Shown here one piece after another: positions 26,224 to 35,723 of a stretch of 64,000 nt of DNA. Under the pieces are notes generated by a model, which was given only the letters and a program-made list of their open reading frames with translations, was not told where the DNA came from and made no database searches. The stretch is from Bacteriovoracaceae bacterium (GTDB taxonomy: Bacteria; Bdellovibrionota; Bacteriovoracia; Bacteriovoracales; Bacteriovoracaceae), in the NCBI GenBank assembly GCA_024711325.1, contig JANJTC010000003.1:62001-126000 (forward strand), written 5' to 3'. A program made the position numbers and the translations under genes. Position 1 is the first letter of the stretch. Every line of letters starts with the position of its first letter.

Positions 26224-29200
26224 AACTCCGAATTCTGAACAGCTACTCGCTATTGAGCACGAAGGTGGGGTCCTTTTAAGGGCCGGGGCCGGTTCCGGTA
26301 AAACTTTTGTTCTGGTGGAGCATATTGTTTATTTAACCAGAAAATGGATGAATGATTATTCTTCAGTAATGGGTCTATCCTTTGAAGATTATCTTCGCCA
26401 AAAGTATTCGCAAGTCGTCATGATGACTTTTACAAAAAAAGCTGCGGGAGAAATGAGCATCCGTTTAACGGAAAAGTTCTCTGAACTTGCCGAAGCTGAA
26501 GAGAATAAAAGTCTCTGGGCGGTGGCCAATGAAGCCATTCCTATGTTGATGGTTACGACTATTGATGGCTTTTGTCGAAAGCTCATTACTGCTGGTTATT
26601 TCCCTCATCTTTCAACTGAAGCCAAAATTATATTTGATACTGAAAGAATAGATCAGGTCAAAGAGCTACTTCTTAAATGGTTTGAAAAGAGATCAGATAG
26701 CGTCCCAATGGATATTCTGGATATTGTTATTCGAGAGAAAAAAGACCTGCTAAAGGCATTTAGTAGTATTTTTAATGATCCTGGCTTGCGTCTTTCCTGG
26801 AAAAAGTTCTCTTTGGCCCATGCTCACCCTGAAAAGATTGGTGAGGTGTTGACTCATTCCTTTAAGCTCAATGGCGTTTCGGATGCATTATTCAAAATAC
26901 AGGCCCTGGATTTACCGGCCGATTCCGAACGCAGCGCCTTTGAAAAATTTGTAGGTGAAGCTCAAGCAACCGGTTTGCCAGAAGTCGATCATGTGGATAA
27001 GCTCGAAATTTATTTTAAACTTTTTGAGGGCAAACGTTTAAATCCTGAAAGAACCGCCAGTAAAAAATCTCCGGCGCATGATAGTGCTTTGGAAGGATTA
27101 AAGATCATCAGGGACTGGTCTAAGGGCTGGTATGGAATTTGCCTTGATTATAATACTCACTATGAGACAAAAATTCTTCCGTGGCTAAAATTGTGCCAGG
27201 AACTTTTTAACTGGATTGATGAAGGGTTGGACCCCAATCAGGGAATGACCTTTGGAGACATCGCCTATTTTGTGGCACGAGGTTTGGATCAGCAAGAACA
27301 TCGGGAAAGAATTCAGAAAACTTATAACTATTTTATTGTGGATGAATTTCAGGATACATCCGCCTTACAATTTAAAATTATTCAACGATTAATCGGTGAG
27401 GACTATTCCCGTCTTTTTTGTGTCGGTGATGCAAAACAGGCCATTTATGGTTTTCGTGGTGGAGAACTGTCGGTCTTTCAGGATTGTGGTGATCTGATTC
27501 CTCAGGTGCGCTCTCTTGCCAATAATTACCGGTCATTGCCTGAAGTCATTGAATTTAACAATTCATTATTCAAAACCATCCTCCCACTAGGTCAAGCATT
27601 TGAAGGTCAAGATCCCTTTTCTGTTGTACCGGAAGATCAGAATGTTCCACTGGATATAGAACGTTCTCAGGAAAAAGGTTCCATTGAAATCATCTCTGCC
27701 CCCTTAAACAAAGATTTGGAAGAAGAAAAGTTCTCCAATGAGTCCATCAATAGGCTAGAGGCCCATCTGATTGCTCAATCAATTAAGCTTCAAAGAGGGT
27801 CGAATCCCTCAGATGTTTGTACGGTTCTTTATAGTAAGTTAAAACCAAGTGCCGAACTCATTCGGTCACTTATGAACGCCAAGATCGGATTTACTGCTCA
27901 ATTTAAAATTGATCTACTGGATGATCCTATTATTGGAATGTTTGTTTGCTTGTTAAGGCGCCAGTTTGATTCAAACTCCAACACTAAAGATCGTTATCCA
28001 CTTTTTATCTTAAAAAGTTATCTGAATGTATTGAATCTAAGCGTAGATGTTTCTACAAAGGCCTTAGAGGATTTTGATCATAATGTTAAATATTGGGGGC
28101 TGTTGGAAGCTTATCGTAAATTTCTTCATCATTTACATCTGACTAATGAGAATTCAGATATCAATATTCAAGTATTGGAAATTATCTCTGAACTGTATCA
28201 TCAGGACCCTGAATCAATTATGATCCAGCTCACTCGAGGGGAGAATCAGAGGATAAGTCTGGATCTGCGATCTGGAGAAAATTCTCACATGGTTCAAATC
28301 ATGACTGCTCATGCATCCAAGGGTCTTGAATTTGAGAATGTTTACCTGGGTGGGATTTACACTAATGGTCGTGAGCGATCGGATGGACCTTTGTTTGGGA
28401 ATATTCCTGGAAGCTTCAAATGGTACCTTGATCTTTCTTTACGTCAAAAACAAGAATCTCCATATTATGCTTATGAGCAGGAGCTTTCTAAATACAAAAG
28501 CTTCTCGGAATCAAAACGTTTATTCTATGTCGCTTGTACCAGAGCAAAGAAAAAACTTTTCTGGGTTGATTTTCATTTAAATAAAGAACTCTTCAATATT
28601 CCTCGTAATAGTTGGATCGATGGACTAAGCGTCTGGTTGAATCAAGAAATAAGTTCTCATAATGTTGAAGTCAAACAGGAGCAAGATTTTGATTGGCGTT
28701 CTATATTGGCCGGTCAGTCTCTGCCGCAATTACCGCTATTCTTTCATGATTCTGTGGGAATATTTTCCAAAGGAGAGGGAAGTAGTGAATTGGCAATCGC
28801 GGCTGAGTTAAGCGTTACTCGTCTCAATGCTTTGTTGGATTGTCCTCGGAAATTTTATCTAAGTAATATTTTAAAATTAAATGAACCGGATAAGATACAC
28901 CCAGTATATACAGAAGAAAAAGAAGAGGATGGTGAAGAGGAACTGGCTACTGTCATGCGTTCTTCAGCTGATAGGGGGACTTATATCCATGCTCAGATAG
29001 CCAAAGGCATTGAAAGGAATTTTGTGGTTCCGAGAGAAAGTTTCGGAACTGAACAGCAGGCTCCAGTTGAGTGGGCCCTGGATCTGTTAAAAGATAAAAC
29101 TGTTGAGTTTGAATTGGTGGCCGAAAAGCAAATAAAATTTAAATTCTTTAATTTCATGATATCGGGCATTCCCGATTTAATATTGATGCCTAAGACTAAT

Positions 29201-29500
29201 CAAAAGGCTCAGGTTTGGGATTTTAAGACCGGTCGGATTACTCAGGATAATTTAAACCATTATTGGCTCCAGCTCTCCACATATGCTTATGCCTTGTATG
29301 AATTAGGGAAAATCCCAAAAGACCATGAAGTGGAATTAGTCTTATGCTTTGTGGATGAGAAGAAATGCCTGTCTGAATTAGTTGATTACTCTAAATGTGA
29401 ACAAGAATTATACCCAATCTGGCGGTCTCAAAACGAACCTTGGAAGACTAATCCTGATCATTGCAGTCAGTGTTCCTATGGTAGCATTTGCCCTCGTTAA
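26216..29500 (+). CDS. addA: AddA-like UvrD-family helicase-nuclease
   Basis: The 1094-residue SF1A helicase has all main motifs: Walker A 'GAGSGKT' (K29), Walker B 'VDEFQDTS', 'GDAKQAIYGFRGGE', 'TAHASKGLEFENVYLG' and 'YVACTRAKK'. The C-terminal nuclease has 'GTYIHAQIAKG', 'GIPDLIL' and 'VWDFKTGR'. Unusually for AddA it also has an AddB-like Fe-S pattern: Cys in 'DCPRKFYLSN' and C-x2-C-x5-C at the very end. It overlaps addB by eight bases (ATG at 26216) and should form a heterodimer with it. Confidence 0.88.
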   Translation: MSRTPNSEQLLAIEHEGGVLLRAGAGSGKTFVLVEHIVYLTRKWMNDYSSVMGLSFEDYLRQKYSQVVMMTFTKKAAGEMSIRLTEKFSELAEAEENKSLWAVANEAIPMLMVTTIDGFCRKLITAGYFPHLSTEAKIIFDTERIDQVKELLLKWFEKRSDSVPMDILDIVIREKKDLLKAFSSIFNDPGLRLSWKKFSLAHAHPEKIGEVLTHSFKLNGVSDALFKIQALDLPADSERSAFEKFVGEAQATGLPEVDHVDKLEIYFKLFEGKRLNPERTASKKSPAHDSALEGLKIIRDWSKGWYGICLDYNTHYETKILPWLKLCQELFNWIDEGLDPNQGMTFGDIAYFVARGLDQQEHRERIQKTYNYFIVDEFQDTSALQFKIIQRLIGEDYSRLFCVGDAKQAIYGFRGGELSVFQDCGDLIPQVRSLANNYRSLPEVIEFNNSLFKTILPLGQAFEGQDPFSVVPEDQNVPLDIERSQEKGSIEIISAPLNKDLEEEKFSNESINRLEAHLIAQSIKLQRGSNPSDVCTVLYSKLKPSAELIRSLMNAKIGFTAQFKIDLLDDPIIGMFVCLLRRQFDSNSNTKDRYPLFILKSYLNVLNLSVDVSTKALEDFDHNVKYWGLLEAYRKFLHHLHLTNENSDINIQVLEIISELYHQDPESIMIQLTRGENQRISLDLRSGENSHMVQIMTAHASKGLEFENVYLGGIYTNGRERSDGPLFGNIPGSFKWYLDLSLRQKQESPYYAYEQELSKYKSFSESKRLFYVACTRAKKKLFWVDFHLNKELFNIPRNSWIDGLSVWLNQEISSHNVEVKQEQDFDWRSILAGQSLPQLPLFFHDSVGIFSKGEGSSELAIAAELSVTRLNALLDCPRKFYLSNILKLNEPDKIHPVYTEEKEEDGEEELATVMRSSADRGTYIHAQIAKGIERNFVVPRESFGTEQQAPVEWALDLLKDKTVEFELVAEKQIKFKFFNFMISGIPDLILMPKTNQKAQVWDFKTGRITQDNLNHYWLQLSTYAYALYELGKIPKDHEVELVLCFVDEKKCLSELVDYSKCEQELYPIWRSQNEPWKTNPDHCSQCSYGSICPR

Positions 29501-29509
29501 TCCGAATAC

Positions 29510-29537
29510 TTGCACGTCTTACAGAGCATGTTAGAAT
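29510..29537 (+). promoter_or_regulatory. Promoter of the Glt/AgmX-like cluster
   Basis: TTGCAC, a 16-base spacer and TAGAAT lie 36 bases before the ATG at 29574 and directly behind addA. This would drive the beta-barrel gene and the five genes after it. Confidence 0.55.
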
Positions 29538-29560
29538 TTTATAAAGACTATAGTTCTAAC
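29530..29560. repeat. Operator-like inverted repeat over the -10 box
   Basis: GTTAGAA (29530-29536) and TTCTAAC (29554-29560) are a perfect seven-base inverted repeat 17 bases apart. The left arm covers most of the -10 box and the right arm lies downstream of the expected transcription start, where a repressor could act or an mRNA hairpin could form. Confidence 0.45.
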
Positions 29561-29573
29561 AAGTGAAGTGAAA

Positions 29574-30287
29574 ATGAAAAAGATTGCTCTCATCCTGGTG
29601 TCACTCGTCATGAGTACCCTTGTCTATGCTAATGAAAAATCTCTCTATAATTTTTCCTGGCTCGATAATGACAAGGAGATTTACGTTCTACAAAATAGAA
29701 AGTTTCGTAAAGACGGTAACTTCTATGTTGGTGGTACTCTTGGCTATAACCTTAGTCAGGATTTTTTAGACGCTTACGGTGGAACAATTCGCGCGGGATA
29801 CTTCATGACTGAAGATTGGGGTCTGGAATTTCTTTACGGTAAGAATGTTAATTCTGAGAATGATACCGCTAAAGGCGTAAAAGAGCAGGGTACGGTACCG
29901 TTTTATCGTGAAATTGATTCATTTATGGGAGCAATGGTAATGTGGTCCCCCTTCTACTCTAAAATTAACACCTTCAACAAAGTGTTTTATTTTGATTGGA
30001 TGTTTGGGCTTGGAGTAGGAAGTATTACCACCAAGGATAATCGGAATAAGTTCGACACCAGTGCTTCTAATCAAAATGAACTAACATCAGAAAGTACAAT
30101 CGGTGCTCTTTGGAATACAGGTTTCCGCTTTTACATTAATGAGAGTTGGAGCCTTCGTCTGGATTTGACCGGCCAGACTTATAATGCTGACAAAACAAAA
30201 AGAACTGGTTCAAGTGGTCCAACTAATAAGGCCACTAAGCTTTATAATAATTACGATGTGGGCCTAGGTTTAAATTACGCATTTTAA
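29574..30287 (+). CDS. Outer-membrane beta-barrel protein
   Basis: The 237-residue protein has a signal peptide ('MKKIALILVSLVMSTLVYA'), alternating beta-strand patterns and a terminal aromatic residue ('LGLNYAF'), as required for BAM-dependent insertion. It resembles the small eight-stranded barrels found in myxobacterial Glt/Agm gene clusters. The ATG at 29574 is used rather than the GTG at 29568. It is the first gene of the cluster and probably its outer-membrane component. Confidence 0.78.
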   Translation: MKKIALILVSLVMSTLVYANEKSLYNFSWLDNDKEIYVLQNRKFRKDGNFYVGGTLGYNLSQDFLDAYGGTIRAGYFMTEDWGLEFLYGKNVNSENDTAKGVKEQGTVPFYREIDSFMGAMVMWSPFYSKINTFNKVFYFDWMFGLGVGSITTKDNRNKFDTSASNQNELTSESTIGALWNTGFRFYINESWSLRLDLTGQTYNADKTKRTGSSGPTNKATKLYNNYDVGLGLNYAF

Positions 30288-30302
30288 GAAAGGAGAACAC
30301 GG

Positions 30303-31712
30303 ATGTTCTCGAAAATTTTATTAGCTTCACTATTTATTCTTCCTAATGCATGGTCGTCTTATGAGTCGGCCGATCGTACTTATGGGAAAGGTTCGATATC
30401 TTTGAGTGGCTATCGACGAACTATCATTGAATTGGTAGACAGCGGTTATTACTACTCAGTAGTTCCATGGATGAAAGATTATATTGTTAAAAACAATAAG
30501 CCACTTGATTCGGAAATGGAGGAAACACTTGATAAAATTCTCTATCATACAGGGGTAAAAACCTTTGAGTCTTTACCTGAAGAAATTCTTCGTAGAGCGA
30601 GATCGGGAAACATTAAGTATGTTCTGGCAAAACGTCTCTTTAAGAGAGGTCACCATAAAGAAGCCCTAAGGGAACTCTCTAGCATCAGTGCTGATCACGT
30701 GGCATATCCTTTTGTGGCCAATTTAAAGGCTACGATTTACTCACACTTGAATAATCCTCAGGAAGCTGAAACTCAATTTAAAGACTGCGTTCGTTCATCT
30801 GAGCGAAGAATCGGTAAAGTGGAATCAATCACCCAGAAGGATCAACTTGCTACTAACCGTGATTATTGCACTGCCGGTATTGCGCGTGTTCAGTTTGCCA
30901 GTGATGATTATAAAAAGTCTGAATTAACTTATCTGGATATTCCTAAAGAGTCTTTTGTATGGCCAGAGATTCTGTTTGAAGAGGCATGGACCAGCTATTA
31001 CTTAAAAAACTATAATCGTACTCTTGGGAAACTTATTTCATATAAAGCCCCGGTGTTTGATTTTATTTTTAAGCCAGAAGCTGAAGTTTTAAAGGCCCTG
31101 TCTTACATGAAAATGTGTCTTTATGAAGACGCCAATAAAACAGTCGATAACTTTTATAATGAACTCCTAAAGCCCTCCAGAGATCTTAGGAAATTTTTAC
31201 TGTCACGAGGAAAAGACTATCGTTACTATTACACCTTAATGGCCGATCATGAAGAAAATAAACCAGCTCCAATTGATATTCTGGACAATATTTTAAAATC
31301 TATCCGTAAAGATGCAGCTTACATTGAGATGAAAAGTGCCTTGATGGCTTCAATTGGCGAATACAACCAGCTAAGAAAACGGCCAAAAAGCAGCATGACA
31401 TCTAGTCTTATTAAAAACGTTAGAACACTTGCTGATGAATACCGCACAACTCTTGGTGCTTACGTCCGGGCAGGCCTTGTGTCCAAATATGCTGAACTTT
31501 ACTCTTCTTTCCAGGGTATGAGTTACATTAAGCTTGAGGTTCTGGCCCAGCGAAAAGAGCGACTTTATCAAAGTGATATCGTTCAAGGTAAAAAACGCGG
31601 TGACGTAAAATATATCGAAAGAAATGATAAGCAGTATTTCTGGACTTTTAATGGTGAGTTCTGGGCAGATGAGCTTGGAGATTATGTATTTGCTTTGAGG
31701 TCTGAATGTTAA
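30303..31712 (+). CDS. Exported helical-repeat (TPR-like) protein
   Basis: The 469-residue protein has a signal peptide ('MFSKILLASLFILPNAWS') and about eight helix pairs with TPR-like patterns such as 'ALRELSSISADHVAYPFVANL' (partly) and 'EEAWTSYYLKNY'. AAGGAG precedes the ATG. It should lie in the periplasm and scaffold contacts between the barrel and the larger TPR proteins. It overlaps the next gene by seven bases. Comparable TPR proteins occur in myxobacterial gliding clusters, but orthology cannot be settled here. Confidence 0.65.
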   Translation: MFSKILLASLFILPNAWSSYESADRTYGKGSISLSGYRRTIIELVDSGYYYSVVPWMKDYIVKNNKPLDSEMEETLDKILYHTGVKTFESLPEEILRRARSGNIKYVLAKRLFKRGHHKEALRELSSISADHVAYPFVANLKATIYSHLNNPQEAETQFKDCVRSSERRIGKVESITQKDQLATNRDYCTAGIARVQFASDDYKKSELTYLDIPKESFVWPEILFEEAWTSYYLKNYNRTLGKLISYKAPVFDFIFKPEAEVLKALSYMKMCLYEDANKTVDNFYNELLKPSRDLRKFLLSRGKDYRYYYTLMADHEENKPAPIDILDNILKSIRKDAAYIEMKSALMASIGEYNQLRKRPKSSMTSSLIKNVRTLADEYRTTLGAYVRAGLVSKYAELYSSFQGMSYIKLEVLAQRKERLYQSDIVQGKKRGDVKYIERNDKQYFWTFNGEFWADELGDYVFALRSEC

Positions 31713-34576
31713 AGTTTTTACTTCTCTCCCTAATTATTGTTCAAACTGCTTTTGCAGCAAAACTTACCATTGATGATAGGCGTAGAAAGATCATTGGGAT
31801 TGTTGACGAAGAGTTGGCCGAAGTCTCTCGTCTTGCCAAACAGCAAAATTTTAAATCTCCTGGTACTCTTTTCAGAATGGCTGAACTTAATCTTGAGAAG
31901 GCCAGACTCTTTCGGGAAATGGAAAATGAGCAGTATCTTGCGATTCCAGTAGAGCAACGTAAAACAGTCAATAAAAGGGATTATTTCAAGAGATCGAATC
32001 AATTATTTGATGCTGCCAATGATGCTGCTTTAGTCGTGGCAAAACGATTTCCCAGATACCGCAATATTGGCGATGTTCATTATATTCTGGCCTATAATTA
32101 TAAAGAACTTGGTAATGAAAAAAATGCGGAAAAGTATTTTAAGTTGGCCTCTCGCTCTTCTCGTGATCCTAAAATTCTCGCGAAATCAAAACTCGCTCTA
32201 GCGGATTATTACTATAATGATAAAAAGTATAAAGAGGCGATTCCTCTTTACGAAGCTTCAGTTGGGAAGATGGATGAGAAATGGTGGACTAAAGATGCTT
32301 TTAATCTGGCCTGGTCTTACTACCGTGTAAGAAATTATGACCGTGCCATCGCGCTTATGCGCGAAGTCCATCAGAAGAGTGCTTCAGGAAAATATGTAGA
32401 TATGCGTTCTATGGTGGAACGGGATATTGGTATCTTTTACGTGGATGCTAAACGCATAAATGAAGCCATCAAATTTTATGAAACTCTGGGTCTTAACTAT
32501 ACCGATCAGTTCATCCGAATCGCCAATGCGATTGTCGCACAAGGAAGATTCGAACAGGCCGAAAAACTTTTAGAACAAGTTAGAAAAATTGAGAAAGATC
32601 AAAATCGAAGAAACGAAATTTTGCTCGCCGAATTGAACATCTTCGATAAATTCAATAAAACTTCGGATCACTTGGCGACGGCAAAAGAGCTTGTAGCCAT
32701 TCATAAAAGATCACCTTTGGAGAAGAGTCAGCTGGACCGACTTTCCTTTCAGGTAAATCGACAAGCTGCTGAACTCCAAAAAGCTACAACTTCAAATCTT
32801 TATAAGAGTGTTCCAAAATTAAAAAAACAAAAATCCAGAGAGGCTATAGCTTACTTTGGATTAGCTGCCGAACTAGCTCCCGGACAAAAAGCTGAAAAGA
32901 TTTTCTTTCAGGGCGAAACTGCATACGCTGTTAACAATTTTAGTACTGCTTTAGGTCTTTATGTGGCAGCTTTTGATAGTGCTAAGACTAATAATGATAA
33001 GAAGATTATGTCACAATCCCTTGAAGGGATGTTGTCTTCGTTGGGTCAGCCAAAACTTAGCAAGAAAACTGCGGAAAAGTATTATGTACCCGTCTATTCC
33101 CGTTATCTTTCAGTAGATGATCAGTCTGCAAGGGCCAAAACAATTTTTGTGAAACTTTTCAATTCCCAATACGGATCGGGTGATATTAACGGTTCAGAAA
33201 AGACAATGGCCGATTTTTCGAAAAGATTTCCCAAAGACTATAAAACCCAGGAAGGTATGCTGGCGAAGGTGATGGAACATTATCGTAAGAAAAAAGATTA
33301 CGGCACCGTCAAAGCTTATGTCGGAAGAATCAATAATGGTGAATTTCGGGTTTCCAGAAAATATGCTGACGCATTAAGAAGTCTGATGACAAAAATTCAA
33401 ATCGAAGGCGTTCAGCAGTCACTTGAAAAAGGTGAAAAGGGTGTGGCCTTAAAAGGTTATCATCAGATATTTGAATCTCCGGAAAGTACTCCCAAGGCCC
33501 GAGTCAATGCTGCTTATAACCTATCTGCACTTTATTACGAGCTAGGTGAAACAACTCAAAGTTACCAATGGTCAGTTACAGCGATTAAAGACATGGAAGT
33601 TTCAGATGTCACAAAGTTTGCTGATTCCTTCCTGAGTATTGCTGCTGGCCTATTTTTAAGACAACAGTTTGCTCAATCTTCAGATTTGTCTTATCGAATG
33701 CTCGCTAAGCTTTGTAAGGAAAACTCCTCAAATAAAGTAGTAGCATATAAAAATGCAGTCTTCATTGCACTGGCCAATAATGATCTGGATAAGGCCATAG
33801 AAATTAAAGACTTTGGTCGCAACTGTGACATTCCTGATGTGGCACTTTCGGAAGTATCGTTTGAGATATTAAAGGACCTTTCTCGTGAAAAACGTTGGGA
33901 AGCCTATGAAAAGACTATCAAAGACCTGGAAACGAATTCTAAAAACTTTCCACAACTGATTCGTCCTTATGAAGACCTAAGATTACAATATCTCTCAATT
34001 GGGAGCTCTCAAGATGCCCAGGATATACTCGCAAAACAAAATCGTTTTTTTCAACTGGCAAAAACACAAAAACTTGATGTTCCCGTAGAAGCATTGGATC
34101 TTATGGCGGAGAGAATGTTGGCAGGAGTACTGGAAAAGAAACAGCGGCTAGAGCAAGTTGAGCTTAAATTTCCTGAAGCTACTTTCAATAATGCTGTTAA
34201 ACGAAAACTTCAGATTCTGGATCAAATGACATCTGACGTAAATTCCATTCAAAAGATCGGTTCCGGGAAAGGCATTGTCGAGGCTTATCGCTACGTTATT
34301 GAAGCCTATGAAGAATTTGGAAATGCATTGAAAAATTTTACTCCTGAGGGGAAGGCCCCGGAGTATGTTACCAGTTTTAAAAAAGCAATGGCCGAAGTCC
34401 ATCAACCTATTTTGCAAAATGCTCGGAAGCAAAGAGTGGAAATAAAAAAACTAATCCATCAGAATAAAATTTTGTCCTATTCGAACTTCAATGTTCTGTA
34501 CTCGGAGCTTGAAGGCTTTAAGCGCTTTTTCACTGAAAAAGAAGCAGTTCTTATGGAAAGAGGTGGGCGTCGATGA
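31706..34576 (+). CDS. Large exported TPR protein (AgmK/GltI-like)
   Basis: The 956-residue protein has a signal peptide ('MLKFLLLSLIIVQTAFA') followed by many TPR-type helix pairs, clearest at 'ALADYYYNDKKYKEAIPLYE' and 'KFYETLGLNYTD' and continuing to near residue 800. The end is a helical, coiled-coil-like region. Position and composition resemble AgmK/GltI-type periplasmic TPR proteins of gliding clusters, which bridge the inner-membrane motor and the outer membrane. It overlaps both neighbours by a few bases. Confidence 0.7.
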   Translation: MLKFLLLSLIIVQTAFAAKLTIDDRRRKIIGIVDEELAEVSRLAKQQNFKSPGTLFRMAELNLEKARLFREMENEQYLAIPVEQRKTVNKRDYFKRSNQLFDAANDAALVVAKRFPRYRNIGDVHYILAYNYKELGNEKNAEKYFKLASRSSRDPKILAKSKLALADYYYNDKKYKEAIPLYEASVGKMDEKWWTKDAFNLAWSYYRVRNYDRAIALMREVHQKSASGKYVDMRSMVERDIGIFYVDAKRINEAIKFYETLGLNYTDQFIRIANAIVAQGRFEQAEKLLEQVRKIEKDQNRRNEILLAELNIFDKFNKTSDHLATAKELVAIHKRSPLEKSQLDRLSFQVNRQAAELQKATTSNLYKSVPKLKKQKSREAIAYFGLAAELAPGQKAEKIFFQGETAYAVNNFSTALGLYVAAFDSAKTNNDKKIMSQSLEGMLSSLGQPKLSKKTAEKYYVPVYSRYLSVDDQSARAKTIFVKLFNSQYGSGDINGSEKTMADFSKRFPKDYKTQEGMLAKVMEHYRKKKDYGTVKAYVGRINNGEFRVSRKYADALRSLMTKIQIEGVQQSLEKGEKGVALKGYHQIFESPESTPKARVNAAYNLSALYYELGETTQSYQWSVTAIKDMEVSDVTKFADSFLSIAAGLFLRQQFAQSSDLSYRMLAKLCKENSSNKVVAYKNAVFIALANNDLDKAIEIKDFGRNCDIPDVALSEVSFEILKDLSREKRWEAYEKTIKDLETNSKNFPQLIRPYEDLRLQYLSIGSSQDAQDILAKQNRFFQLAKTQKLDVPVEALDLMAERMLAGVLEKKQRLEQVELKFPEATFNNAVKRKLQILDQMTSDVNSIQKIGSGKGIVEAYRYVIEAYEEFGNALKNFTPEGKAPEYVTSFKKAMAEVHQPILQNARKQRVEIKKLIHQNKILSYSNFNVLYSELEGFKRFFTEKEAVLMERGGRR

Positions 34577-35466
34577 AATATATTATACTTCCTCTCTTAT
34601 TAATGGTTGCTTGCTCTACCACCAAAGAGAAAACATCCCAAGTGCCTGAGAAAATATCCAATGAATCTTTTAAAAAAGAAGTGCCTCTATCAAATGCACA
34701 AGTTCAGGATTTTTATCAAGGTAATGCTGCCTCATTAAGTCCGGCACTTCAGGATGAGACCTTGGATCGTTTTTCAACCAGTGAACTTGAAAAAGTAAAT
34801 ACTTCAGCAGATCCTTTAATGGATATCTCGGTCCGATGTACCCAGCGTGATTTTAATGGTGCTTTTACCATCGCCGCTAAATACTTTAATCGTTATCAGA
34901 AAGTTGCTCCTTATTGGAACCAGGTGGCAAATTGCCATTTAAATCAAGGATCATTCCGGAAGGCCCTGCTTTTTTATAATAAGGCTCTCGAAGTTAAACC
35001 CAATTACGTACCTGCCTTAAATAATATTGGCGTTATGTATGCTCGCCAGGATCAGGATCAAAAAGCTCTGGTGGCGTTTGAGCGTGCTCATAAAGTGGCC
35101 AAGTTTTCGAAAACACCTCGCTATAATCTGGCCAAACTTTATTTGACCTATGGCCTTGCCGATCAGGCACTGCCAATTTTTCAAAGCCTTCTAAATGAAG
35201 CTCCCCAGGATATTGATCTTTTGAATGCTGTTGGTTCAGCTTATTTCTTACTTTCTGATTATGCTCGCGCGGTGAACTTTTATCAGAATATTCCACAGAA
35301 TGAGTGGAGCCGTGCCGAAATCGGTTTAAATTTGGCCATGACTTTAAAGAAGCTCGGAAGAAATAAAGATGCTCTCGGAGTTTTTAATATGGTTGAGAAA
35401 CCACGAACAGCAAATCTTAAGCAGTACTATGCTTCAATTAAGTCTCAATTAGGAGATGCAGAATGA
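34573..35466 (+). CDS. TPR lipoprotein
   Basis: The 297-residue protein has a lipoprotein signal ending M-V-A-C14. At least four TPR units follow after residue 110 ('KALLFYNKALEVKPNYVPAL', then 'KALVAFERAHKVAK' and 'QALPIFQSLLNEAP'). It should be anchored in the outer membrane facing the periplasm. It overlaps its neighbours by four bases on each side (ATGA), so it is co-translated within the cluster. Confidence 0.75.
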   Translation: MKYIILPLLLMVACSTTKEKTSQVPEKISNESFKKEVPLSNAQVQDFYQGNAASLSPALQDETLDRFSTSELEKVNTSADPLMDISVRCTQRDFNGAFTIAAKYFNRYQKVAPYWNQVANCHLNQGSFRKALLFYNKALEVKPNYVPALNNIGVMYARQDQDQKALVAFERAHKVAKFSKTPRYNLAKLYLTYGLADQALPIFQSLLNEAPQDIDLLNAVGSAYFLLSDYARAVNFYQNIPQNEWSRAEIGLNLAMTLKKLGRNKDALGVFNMVEKPRTANLKQYYASIKSQLGDAE

Positions 35467-35714
35467 AAATTTTTGCCATAACTCTTTGTCTGATGTTTAT
35501 CTCGAGTGCTTTTGCACAGACAAAAGGGAATGTTCGTTATGAATACAAAAAATTCGAGAAGTTTGATTTTGAAGAAATTGGGGTTGAAGGGGAAGCAGGA
35601 TCACCAGGTGATATTTCCATCTCTCCACGACTTCGTAAAGAATTTGCAAATAAACTTCCGGAACGTAAGAACTTTAATAAAGAAATGAAAAAAGCCATAG
35701 AAGGCATTCGCTAG
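35463..35714 (+). CDS. Small exported protein of the cluster
   Basis: The 83-residue protein has a signal peptide ('MKIFAITLCLMFISSAFA'). The mature part is about 65 residues, charged, with a Gly-rich turn 'VEGEAGSPGD'. GGAGATG precedes the ATG. No family is recognised. Its fixed place between the TPR lipoprotein and the AgmX-like gene suggests a structural or linker role in the same machine. Confidence 0.6.
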   Translation: MKIFAITLCLMFISSAFAQTKGNVRYEYKKFEKFDFEEIGVEGEAGSPGDISISPRLRKEFANKLPERKNFNKEMKKAIEGIR

Positions 35715-35723
35715 GGGATAGCA

